From contig JABAKD010000028.1 of the NCBI GenBank assembly GCA_012845835.1, positions 503,501 to 567,500 of the forward strand: DNA of 64,000 bases. The letters are read 5' to 3'. The notes below the pieces were generated by a model, which saw only the letters and a program-made list of their open reading frames with translations, was not told the DNA's origin and did not search any database. The position numbers and the translations under genes are program-made. This document shows, piece by piece, positions 33,901-46,300 of the stretch (position 1 is its first letter; each line of letters begins with the position of its first letter). Source of the stretch: Undaria pinnatifida. Its lineage: Eukaryota > Sar > Phaeophyceae > Laminariales > Alariaceae.

Positions 33901-36900
33901 CCAGAGCCCCTCCTATCAAAACGCCGCCGATCCCCCCCCCCCAATAAAAAACGCCGCTAGACTCACCGTCGCTCCAGTGCGCGCCTGCAACTCGTTGATG
34001 CGAACGCCTGCCTTCCCGATGACCCACCCCACAATGTTGGGAGGGATGTTGATGACGGCGTCGGGTTCCTTGTCGTAAGCAATGTTGGGCGGCTGGAAGC
34101 TCGTGAACGCCGGCTCCTTGTTCTATTTTTTTTTGTTAGTGTGGTGGGGTGGAGTGGGGTGGTGGGGTGCGGTGCCGCGTTGTGCGTGTCGGGGGGGATG
34201 GGGGAGGCGGAGGGGGGGGGGGGGGGGGCGGGTGTGCGTCAAGGTAAGGGAAAAGAAAGGATGCGAACAGACAAAGTCAAAAGTGAAAGTGCAAGATTTT
34301 TCTCCGCGCGCACACACTAAAATTGTACAACCCCAAGAGAGCCGATGCCCTGAATAGTGCCGGCATATTGGACTGGCACAATACTGGCAGTACTAGGAAC
34401 CTCCCACTGTACTGGTAACTGTTTCGTTGTTGTTTTTGTTTAATCATCACTTTTTACTTTGCAGCTCAACTCGTCAGAGACTTTATTTACCCTCTGCATG
34501 GACTTTCTGAACAGCAAGCCGTGGTCACAGGTGTCATCCCTTCTCGCGCCCGGTATATATGTGCCTTCATTTTTATCGCGCATAGGGTTCAGCACTCCCA
34601 TTTTTCAGCTTTTCATGCTCGTCGATTTGCATAAAAAAATTAGCTAACTCACGCTCTCGTGCCTTCCGCTACGTAGTCAACTTTTTTACGCAAGAAAAAA
34701 AAAGTCCCTAAGAGACTCCAACCCGTGCCCGTCCACACTGATTCCGCACACACGTTCGCGATCCCGATCCCGATCCCGGTCCCGTCCCGTGAAGAAATTG
34801 AATTCCCGATCCCGTGCACACTCCAGTAACGGGCTCTTCCCCGTGGGTATATTGCCTGCACCTGCAACTATTTAGTCATCTTTTTCCAAAGGATAATACA
34901 TCCGTACGAACCAACGGCTGGTGTATCACGCATCTTGCAAAGATGAGTATCGACCCTTAAAATTATCGAACTCACAGCTGACATGTTTAGAATAAAATAT
35001 ATATATACAAAAAACATTAAATCAATGCTATGGAGGCGTTACGCGAAAAGGGAAGCACGGCCGATCAAAGGGTGGGGGTAAACGAACTGAGTTGCACCGT
35101 GTGCCCGGTTTCTATACAACCGTACCACCCTATCCGTACATAAGGGATAAGGGCCGTTGGGGCATCATCACACTAAGGCAGGAACGGCTCTTCCATTTCC
35201 AAACAGAATGGTATAAGGTGGGTACCCCGATTTAAGAGCGCCCAGGATACGAACATTCGGGACTTAACGCCTTCACTACTGGAAACCCTTCTTGGAGACA
35301 AGTTTACTTGAAGTTAGTATAGGGAGGGATTTTGGGGCTCTAAAGGGGTTAAAAGTGGTCAAATCGGCGTGTCACGCCTATACATTAAAAGCCATATATA
35401 TAACACTACATATTAGATTAACGTGTAGTTAAGAGCGCTTGTTTCGGCCTGTCACGGGGCGCTCTTAAAGCGGGGTACATACTGTACCAGGTATAATGGG
35501 AATGAGAGGTACTCACAGCGTAGGCAGCGGGAAGCTTCTGAGAAATTTCCCTCTTAGCCCCTTGGGCTTGCTCCTTCCGCAACAGTTTCTGCTCCTCCTG
35601 AAAAACAAGACAGCAAGATACAGCAACGAAAACAAAAACAAAAACGCACCAGAAAAAACGTTCAACAAAACAATTGCAGCAAACAACAAAAAGCAATCGA
35701 CCGAACGAACAAAAACCAAAATACGAAAAAAAATCAGGTCATCAAACTAACAGACACACAACCAAAAAAAACTACAGCACGACATGAACAAAATAACAAA
35801 AAAGCGCAAAAGGTGGCGTGAGTGTCGATGGAAGAATGGACGGAGGAAGATCGAACACAGAAAAAGACAACAAAACAAAATTCCAAAGACGTAACCCTTT
35901 TAGCACCGCAGTCCCAGACATGGGTAAAAACATTTGGAATTAGAATAATACTTTAAGGAGTTGGAAATGGGTAAACCAAGTAACCGGGTGAGCGGCAACA
36001 TAAATGAGGAGCAGCGCTACCACGGAAGCGCCCTACAAAAAAATTAACGGAACGGCATAGACAGAACAAAATAGCACAGGGGATAACAGCGAAAAAAATC
36101 GGAAGGCGGAAGAAACACGGCTTTATACAGGTCATGACCCGGCCCGCGGGTTGGGTCAAGAGGTTTTCAAAAACCCGCGGGTCGAGTCGGGTCGGGTCGG
36201 GTCGGGCCAGGAGATTTCCAAATGTCACCCTGACTCTTTCAGACCCCAGAGAAACTGCCCGAACCGTCAAAATCACTGGATACAACGATAACACCAAGAC
36301 GAAACAACGAAAAAAAAAAAAAGTCAAGAATAAAAACAAAACAAAACGTAACACAAAACATAGGACGGCATAAAGGAGGGGCAGTGACACTTCCCCCATG
36401 GCCACACCGGTACCCACCCCAACCATCCACCCACTCTCTACCCCAAGCGCTCGTACCAAACTCGCTGGGAATCACATGACTCACCTGCACGGCCTTGATC
36501 CTCTTCACCATCTTGTTAAGCATCTTCCGCATCCCGGCGAGCCCCGGCTGCCCCTTCGCCTCGTCTAAAATCGCCTGCAGGACTTTTAAGTCCTGGGGTT
36601 TCCCGTGGAATCAAAAGCACAAACGGGCGTTTGCGACCGGGGAAACACGAACTAGTGATATTTTTTCTTCTATTTTTAATCCTCCGCGTATGGGGAAAAA
36701 CAAATCTCAAGTTCACCACACTTCCACGTATTTCATACATGTCGTGCGCCAATTTCACCCAATTGTGACTTTTAAGAGAAAAGTGTGTACAAGGAAGAGG
36801 AAAAGGGCAACATCGAAACAGCAGCAAAAACAGCAAGAAAAAACAACAAAATAAAAAGCAGCAAAAGCGCGGCAAAGAACACATGTAGAATACGGAAAAA

Positions 36901-39900
36901 ACAAAAAACAAAAGCAGACAACCAGGAAAAATCAAAAACGCAACAAAAACTACAAAACAAAAACCACAAAAAGGGTAACAAAAGACCAAGGAAAAAAAGC
37001 CAGTAAAACAAAAAATACATCTTCGCCACCTTGCAGTCGTTCTGCTTGGCTTCGTTGGCCCTCCTCTCCAGAGGGTGTTCCACGAAGTCGTAGTCCCCCT
37101 GCTTCACGCGCTCTCGCGCGGCGAACGCGCCCGCCACCAACTCATCATGCACCCCTTCCTCGCCCAGCGCCCGCGCCTCCCCCTCCTCTTGCTCCTCCTC
37201 CTCCTCGTGCTGATGCGCAAGTCCGTTCTCCTGCAAACAAGGACGAATATAGAAATGGCCGGAGGGAGGGGTGTTGTAAGGGGTATGGAGGGGGTACGAA
37301 GATCGAGATGGGTTTGTGATCGCCGATCGGAGGGAGGGATTTAGAGGAGGTGTTGAGGGGGTTCGAGGGGGGGGGAGGGCAAGGACTGAGATCGAAATGA
37401 GTTCGCACAGATCAGCGGGATGGAGGGGTTTGCAAGGGGTATGGAAGGGGCAAGGAGGGGGTAAGGAGGGCGCCTGGAGGGGGTAACGAGGGCGCCTGGA
37501 GGGGGTAACGAGGGCGCCTGGTGTGGGTATGGATGGGGGGCGGTTAACGCGGAGGGGTTATGGAGGGAAGGAAGGGGTCCTACAAACGCGATAGCGGTTC
37601 CAAAAAAATGATGGCGCTCTGCTTCGTCTTCCCCCCCCCCCTCCCTTCCTCTCCTCTGAGATGCCTCCATAAACGCGCTTCGCCTCCCATCGGTGAACGC
37701 GACAATACTCAGGAAATCAGCGGTTACAAAATACACATCGACGCTCACCCTACCAACCCCACACTATTTGTCATTCACGCACACCAGCGCGGGACATCGT
37801 ACATACTCGGCGACAAAGGTACCCCACCCCCGCCCTAGCCCTAACCCCCACTTCCACAATATCCTTCCATACCCGTACCCCCTCTTACCGATGGGACAAC
37901 GAAATGCAATGATCACCACAATCGTTCAGAAGTTAAGCAAGCACAACTTATATATCGACGCAATACCTACCATTCCTCATTCGTATGATACATGGACGAT
38001 ATCACGTCACACATAGTGCCACAAGATACCCCCCCCCCTCCCCCGGCCCCCGAACACCCCTCCATACGCGCGCCTCGTCTCACCGGTGGGACGACGATAT
38101 TGAGGAATTCCGCGCATTGAATGACGGTGTCCCGGCAATTGTTGTTGAATACCTCCATGTACGAATCGACAACGTCTGCGGTCGTGAAAGGACCCAGCCG
38201 GCACGAAAGACAAAATACGCGGGGTGGAAAAGCGGCGTGATTAGCAACGGTTCGGAGGCTCGTTTATCACTTCTGCCTCTTCGGGGGGCTACTCGTACAA
38301 CCATCAACCCAAACCATCGCTAGAACCGAACCAAAATAAAAACAAACAAACTCCAAACCCTCTTGCCATGACAGCATCGGGCAATCTCCGCCAATGTCGT
38401 CTCTCTCATCTTTGCCGCCACCTCCGCCACCCCAAACCAAACAAAATCAAACCAAAAACAAAACCATCACCAACACCCAGCCAAAAAAGCAATCGCCACA
38501 ACCATAAACAAAACTCAAAATTCAAACCACCACTACGAAAAAAAAAAAAAAATGCACAGCACGACACACCACAGAAAAAAAAAAACCTGCGTCAACCCTG
38601 CCGTGAAAGTATCGGGCAATCTCCCCCGGCGTGGTCTTCCTCTTCTTCGCCGCTACCTCCAGCACCCATGCCTTGATAACAGAGTGGTCCACCACACGCC
38701 CATCCGCCCCGCCGTCCCCATCCCCTCCGCCCTCTGGCGGATCGTTATACAGCAAACCCGGCGGCACCTCCGCCCCCTCCTCGATAAAATCCCCCGTTGA
38801 CAAGGCAATGCGGCCCGCCACCGCACCCCCGCCCCCTCCGTCCCCAGCTAAGTTGGCACCTGCCTCCCACCCCCCACCGCCACCGCCACCCCCCTTGCCC
38901 TTCTTCTTCCCCTTCTTCTTTTTGACTTTCTTCGGCATCATGTTCGTCCCACGCTCACGCTCAAGCCCCTAGTGGTGGAAGGGTGGGGGTGGGGTTCGGG
39001 GTTGGGGTTGGGTGGAGGTTGGGGGTTGGAGTAGGGTTGGGGTGTGTGGTGGGGTTGGGGGTTGGGGTGGGGGTAGGGTTGGGGGTTGGTGGTGAGGGTG
39101 GGTGAACCCAACCAATAACTAGCCGTCTAGTCTAGCCAACTCCTTTTTGGATTTTTTGGGCATCGTGTTCGTGCCACGTTCGCGCTTAGGTTTTTAGTGT
39201 AGGGGGTTGGGGGTGAGGTGTGGGGATAGTAGTGGGGTATTTAATATATATTAGGATTGGGAGTGGGGGCTGGAATGGGAGCAGGTTAGGCATCATGTTC
39301 GTCCCACGTTCAAGCTCAGGCCTGGAGGGTAGGGGTGGGGTTAGGGTAGGGAAGGGTTGGGGTTGGAGGATGGGGGGGGGGGGTAGGGGGGGGTTGGGTT
39401 GGGTTGGGGGGGGTGGGGTTGGTGTTGGGTTGGAGGTTGTGGCTGGGGGTGGGTGAACCCAACCGATGAAAATAACTACCGGTAGCAGTCTACTTCAGCC
39501 AATTCAAGGCACAGCGCTTATTACAACTGCTAATAGCTAGTTTTACGACAAAAAATAAATTCTTCACCTGCGCAGGCAACCAGCCAGCCCGCCGATACGC
39601 AACAACAGCTCACGTATCTGAACAAAAAGGGGACAACAAAAACACCCACCTTCTCTTCCTCCGCTGCAGCCATGAGCTCAACACCGACGCTCTCCTTTCC
39701 GCCTCAACCATGAAAGGCAAAAAAAAGGCAAAAAAAAAACGCAAAAAAGACAAGAAAAGACAACAAAACACTACCACCAAAATTGCACAAAAGGCAGCTC
39801 GTGCGCAGACAACCGGCCACCCCCCCCCCTCCTCACCCCTGTGCGCAAAGCGCCTACCTTCTCCGCAGTCCCAGCCAAATCAAACGTCGCGACCCTCCTC

Positions 39901-40266
39901 TCCGCCTCTTCTTTCTCCTTAGCGGCGGCTATCGCTTTCGCCTCCGCCCGCGCCTCCGCCCTCGCCTTCTCTTGCCGCTCTCGCTCTTGCTGTTCTTGAG
40001 CCTTCGCCGCTTGTAGTGTTGCCTTGGCCTTAGCCTCAACTTGTTGAGCCCGAGCGTGAGCCTGGGCCTGAGCCTTCGCTTCTTGTGCCTTCGCCTCAGC
40101 TTGAGCCTGAGCTTTAGCCTTGGTCTTTGCGTCAGTTCTTGCCTGCTGTTGAGGGGTAGGGGTAGCCTTTGGGGTCGAGGTTTCCGCTGCTGCCGCCGCC
40201 GCTGCCTTCTTTTCGGCTTTCTTTATTTTCTGTGTCGTTTTTTTGCGGCGGAGGCGGTTTTATATG

Positions 40267-40303
<37 letters not shown>

Positions 40304-43300
40304 CGTACTCATTTGTTGCTTGCCTTAGTCATTTGACCATTGACCACGCATCCCTTTCGAGACGGAGCACGGAGGCGAGGGGGGGGGCAAAGGGGGCGTC
40401 GATGGATGGGTAAACCTGTCGAAGAAACCAAAAACAACAACCCGCAGCAACCCAGAAGGCTCGCAGCAGCACGACTCACATTCGACTCATCCAACGAAGT
40501 GGCATAGGCGGGCGCCGTGGCGGCTGCAACGGCAACGTCGGCAGCGGTACCGTCCTGTATACCCTTCTGGACTCTCTTTAGCTGAGCCGTGGCCTCCATA
40601 AGGCGGGGGCGGCTAGGCTTCCGACCGCACCCACCGCAGGTGGTCTTTCTCGCACAGCAGATTAGGCAGTACTCCATATCACAGAACTTTTGAGAAGGCG
40701 GAAAGAAGCGCGGCGGGGGGGGGGAGGGGGGGCGGGGGCGTAATTTTGTCATGCATGGCCGTAAAGGCGTCTGGGCTTCCTACCGCACCCTCCGCAGGTG
40801 GTCTATCTCGCGCGGCAGATTAGGCAGCATTCCATATAAGCAATTTTGAGGAGGCGGTAGGAGGCGGGCGGGGGAGGGGGGAGTGGGGGGGCTTAACCAT
40901 TGTCACGCATGGCCGCAGGGGGCAGCCGGGCTTCCTACCGCACCCTCCGCAGGTGGCCTTTCTCGCGCAATAGGTGAGGCAGTACTCGCTATCACAGAAC
41001 TCCTAAGGAGGCGGGAGGGGGGGGGGGGGGGGGGCGTACTCATTTGTTGCTTGCCTTAGTCATTTGACCATTGACCACGCATCCCTTTCGAGACGGAGCA
41101 CCGTTCGTACTCCTAATAGAAACACCTCCAACATTTGGGCGCTCGTTACGCTCCTTCCATATACTACATAGAGACTGTGCGTTTATCCTATCCCCGTCCT
41201 GTTTCGCCGTCTGCGGATCCACCATCTATCTCCTAGGATAGCGATCGTTTTCTCGCTACTCCCTAGTCTACCAAACTCTTTCATGTGACATACGTCTAAT
41301 TTCCTCATCTCCTCTAACGCTTCCCGTTCCTCCTTGTATATTTCACATTCTCCTACCATGTGAATCCTACCCTTCACGTATTGCTCTACCACACGGGCAC
41401 ATATTTGTAGCCACGTCCTCCTCCTCCCGACTACTGGTATATCTGTTTCTTCTTTCTGGTAGGTCCAGGTCCCCTACACGAAATCGCAATTTCGACTTTT
41501 TCGCGTGGTCCATTGGGCCGTGCAGGCACGATTTCATTCCAATATCTTTCCTCAAACCCCCGTACATCTCTAAGTGCTTATCCTCTTTCACCTTATTTCT
41601 TAAGCGCTTGCCTTTCCCTTCTATCCTTTCTTTTACTTCTGTCTTGTACCCGCCAAAGTTCTCTATAGACAGTACCTCTTCTTGGTTTCCCCCCCAAATC
41701 CTTCCATATTTCTCAACATTATCCCATCTTATGCCAGCTCACCCTTTTGTCATTTTCTCCCATAAATCCCTATCAACTATGGCTGGCAACCTCTTTTCTG
41801 GCATATTCTTTACTTTATATTGCCATTCAACTTTCTCTCGTCTCTATTGGTTTTAAGTGGGTACATTCCTAGTTCTGATTTAAATACTGTATTACCCGTC
41901 GTACTTGAGCATCCTAGTATATTTCTAGCTGTTGTCATCTGCACTGTTTCCAGTTGTTTCACGAACTTCGCGTTCCCATCCCATACTTCTCCAGCATATT
42001 CTAACTTTGGTACAATCACATGAATCAGAATACACCTTTTAATCCTAGTGTCAAGGTGCGGGTATGTTCGGATCGCATCCATCTTGCCTACATGTGAATT
42101 ACCTTTTCCTATTACTTTCGCTGTGTGTGCATTCCAAGAGCAGCCCTGCGAGATCTCTACGCCAAGGTACGTATATTGGTCTGGGATCGGTAGTTCATCT
42201 TCTCCCCACTTGCATTTTAAATTTGCTGCATTTACCTTATCTTTGTTGCATACAAAAATACTGCGCGTTTTTTCACGTTCGCTGTCACTGTCCATTTCCT
42301 AGTGTACTCCAGTGCTTTCTCTATCTGTTTCTGAAATCCTTCGGGTGTTTCTGATATCCCCACGAAATCATCCGCAAACATCAACCCCTGGGGGGGGGGG
42401 AGGGGGCAGGAATGGAACAAACGCGCTTTTGCGAAGCAGACTAGGCAGTACTCCATATCACAGAACTTTTGAGGAGGCGGGAGGAAGCCGATGGGGGCGG
42501 CGGCGCAGACAGGAGTAAGGAGGTAAGATAAAGCCGTGCACAAAAACGCCTTCCAGGCCTAGTTTTTTTAGTCGTTATCACCTAACATGTCGCGACGAAA
42601 ATATCGCAAGTCTTGCGCGTAAACGCCTTGCAATCCACTTAGAAAACGATCACCACGACACCTAATTGCAAACCGGGTGAGCAAACAAAACTTAGCACAT
42701 CTCCACCCCGCTCCCGCTTGTAACCTTGATTCGACCCGGATCTGAGCCCTCCAAATTGATCCCGGTAATATAATTAGCTATCGGTAGAGCCAACCAACCA
42801 CCCTGATCCCAGACCGACGTATTCCACCAAAATATAGGGTTTTCATCAAACCGCTACAGCAAAAAGCAAAGGCACCACAACCAGCGTATACGAAAAGGTG
42901 TGCAGAGTTTTATTTGCACGCCCCGTGTGCGATCAGCGGCAGTCTCCTCACCTCACAAGTAACGACGAAATTATCGCAAGCGTTGCAAAACGCATCTCCG
43001 CACTTCGCGCAGTCCCGCGTGCATTCCTCGCATAGCACCGCGCTGCAAAGATTACACGAATCACTGCAGTTGTTGCACATCGTCTGTGGTCGTAATCAAA
43101 GCCCCGCCCCAATAGCCATACCATTCCATCCCATGCCATGCCATTCCGTCCCATGTCATGCCATCCCATACCATGCAGGAAGAGTTGCGGGTGCGGGGGA
43201 AGAGGAAATACGAGAGACAAATGTGGGTGTGGAGGAAAGGTAGGTAGGAAACGGGGGGGGGGTACTTAGTCTGTGCATGGCCGTAGTCGTATGACCGTAG

Positions 43301-46300
43301 ACCCTCGCATCCCTACTGTGCCGGGACAGAGCACGCCGGGTTTTCACCAACCAGGCAGACATTGCTTGCACCAAGCGCGAAGCGCCGTGAGGTATTCGGT
43401 GAGTCGCATGAAGGATGAACTGCATCCTTCCAAGAACCGCTCGTAAGACGGACTTCGGCACCTTGTGCCTACTTTCTTGCTTATGGATGACAGACAGCGT
43501 CAATGAGCTACACTTTGATTTCTGGTGTGGCCACTCCAGAGACAGCAATGGGTGTTACTATGTAACCGCCGCGTGGGTGCCTTGCAATATTCAAACTGGT
43601 GAGATCATTCCCTTTGTGCGGAGTTAGGGTTCTCCACCACGCACAATATGATCTACAGCAGTAACTCGATAATACTCATGGTGACAGCCAAAAAAAAAAA
43701 AACGGGGGGGGAGGGGGGGGGTATCATTGCCATGCATGACGTCAGACCATAGACCCTCGCATTTCTGCAATGCCGGGGCAGAGCATGCCGGGGTTTCACT
43801 GGGGGCGGGGGGGGGAGAGATACCCATCTACAAACCAACAGGAAAACCTATTAACAGCCGTCACCCCCATTTGGTTTCCTCGGTGGCATGCGGTGTAGTC
43901 GGTTTCAGCTTCGAGTCTTGAAACGTATGTGCCAGTATGGTTCTGTTACGTGTGCACGACTTGCTTTGGCTATGATGCATACACGCGTGTAGCACGTTTG
44001 GTTTGTTTTATTATTTCCCTGGGGTATTCTTCCACTCCAGGATGACTGGAGCCTGTCCTGTGACCACGGAAATTACACGAGTTCATGTGAGAACATCAAC
44101 AACGACGACAACAGCCACAACAACACCACCAACACCAACACCAACACCAACAATACCAACACCAAAATCAACAACTACAGTACGTACGTAGAATGTTCAA
44201 CTATTTGCCCAACCAACCGCAACTGGCTCAATAAAAAGACAACACGTTTCTACTTCACAACACACTTCTCAGAACGCAGCGAGAGCGCACGCTCTCAATC
44301 TCTTGGCATTGAGTCTGACCCTCATCGTTCTCTACATGTACACACATGGGTATCACGCGAGTCTGCGACCGGCGGCCGTCCAGGCCGCCAGCGAATCCCA
44401 TATAATCAAACCTACAGACCAACCCTCCTACCAAACGACCGCACCGACCCACCACCGTCGCGGTTAGCTATTCGCTCAGCCCTCACCTTGTTGCAGCTAC
44501 ATCGCACGGCGCACTCGATCTCGTCCGCCCCCTTTACCTCCGTGCAGAACAGCTCGGTGCAATCTGCACAAGACGCCATGGTTGAGCACGCTTTACAATG
44601 GACGGCCTAACAGCGAGCGCGCAGAGGGTGGAGGAGGGGCGGTAGGAGAGTCAAACAGAACGTGAAACAAGCACATGCACGCATGAAAAAAAACATATAC
44701 AAGAGCAAACAGCCTTGGGGGCGAGCGTGCAAGCGCAAGCAGATACAGGCGGTTGGAGAATGGTGGAGGAAAAGAGGGCGGCGGTGGTAAAATAAAACGC
44801 GAAACAAGCACGTGTCTGCCTGAAAAAAAAACACACAAACCACGAGTGTATGCAAAACACGAAGACGCAAATATGCAGGAAAATATCCGCACATCCATAC
44901 GCACATACAAAGCACACGCACACACAACACAAACAATTCAAATGCGCATACAAACCGCACGCACATACCGCACATGCAACCCACACATACAAACTACACG
45001 CACATATCGCGCATACAAACCCACGCACATACCGCACATACAAACTACAAGCATACATACAAGACAAACAAAGCATGCGTGGGGCGCAAAAAAAAAAAGA
45101 AAAAAACTGACCGAAAGGCGCACCTGGCAGTCTACGTCGCGACACAAATCTCGACAATTGCCGCAACAATTTTTATGGCACGAGTCGCACTGCCGTATCT
45201 TATCATCTTCGTCGCCGGTATCCGAGGCGGTGCAAGGCCCGCACACATGGGACTGCGGGTAAAAAGAAGGAGGCACAACATGCAAACAAAAGGGAGGGAA
45301 AGGCACACAGACACGAAAATAAAATCAACCAATTAGCAGCAGGAACTTTAACCAATTAGCAGCAGGAATTTTAACCAATTAGCAACAGGAATTTTAACCA
45401 ATTAGCAGCAGGAATTTTGACCAATTAGCAGCAGGAATTTCAACCAATTAGCAGCAGGAATTTTAACCAATTAGCAGCAGCAGCAACACATGGGGGGCAA
45501 AAAAAATGCTCCAGCTTTTTAAAGGGTGGGCGTTTTCTCATTTCTGGGCTCAGCAACAACAAGCTGACCTTCAAGAACATCCATAGCCAAATGAATCCTA
45601 CCCATAGCCTGATCGCCCGGCGGGGCCTCGTGGTCCATGTCATTTATGGGAGATTGACCTCGTAGGGGCGGTACCGACCATTAAATTTATCGAACTTACA
45701 GCTGGCGTACTTACAAATAGTATTATGAAACTGACGTATGCTATAAAAAATATTTCAAATACGTTAGCTGTGAGTTCGATCTATACTTATGTTCAAGCAT
45801 GCAACACGCAACACAGGGAACCCCCTCTGAAGGAAATGAAACAGCGTGTCTCGACGACCGAGACACTACAATACCCGCCGAGCGATGTGTCTACTAATAT
45901 TATACCTGGTAAATAATACAATGAGCTTGTCCTACGTAAATATCTCGAGACAAAACGATGGGAACATCTACACAAGAGATCACAAACGACACCTTTCCGC
46001 AGCCAACATTGTTAATATGTTCGACATAATGAGCTTGTCCTATGAAATTATCTCGATGAGATATTCGGAGAGAAGATCTCGAGAAAGATCGCAACTAATT
46101 CTTTTCGCAGCCATCATCTTCGATATATTTGAGCCTCAATCTTGTACAAAAAACAGGCTCGAAAACTAACGCCCAGCGAAATTCATCACAGCGGGTGTGT
46201 CATCTTGCGCGTGGCAGACCAGTGTGGCTCGAGGCCAGCGCTGTGAATAAATAGCGCAGGCGAGAAACGCCGGTGAACAAGAGAAAAATCAGCCTTCTTC

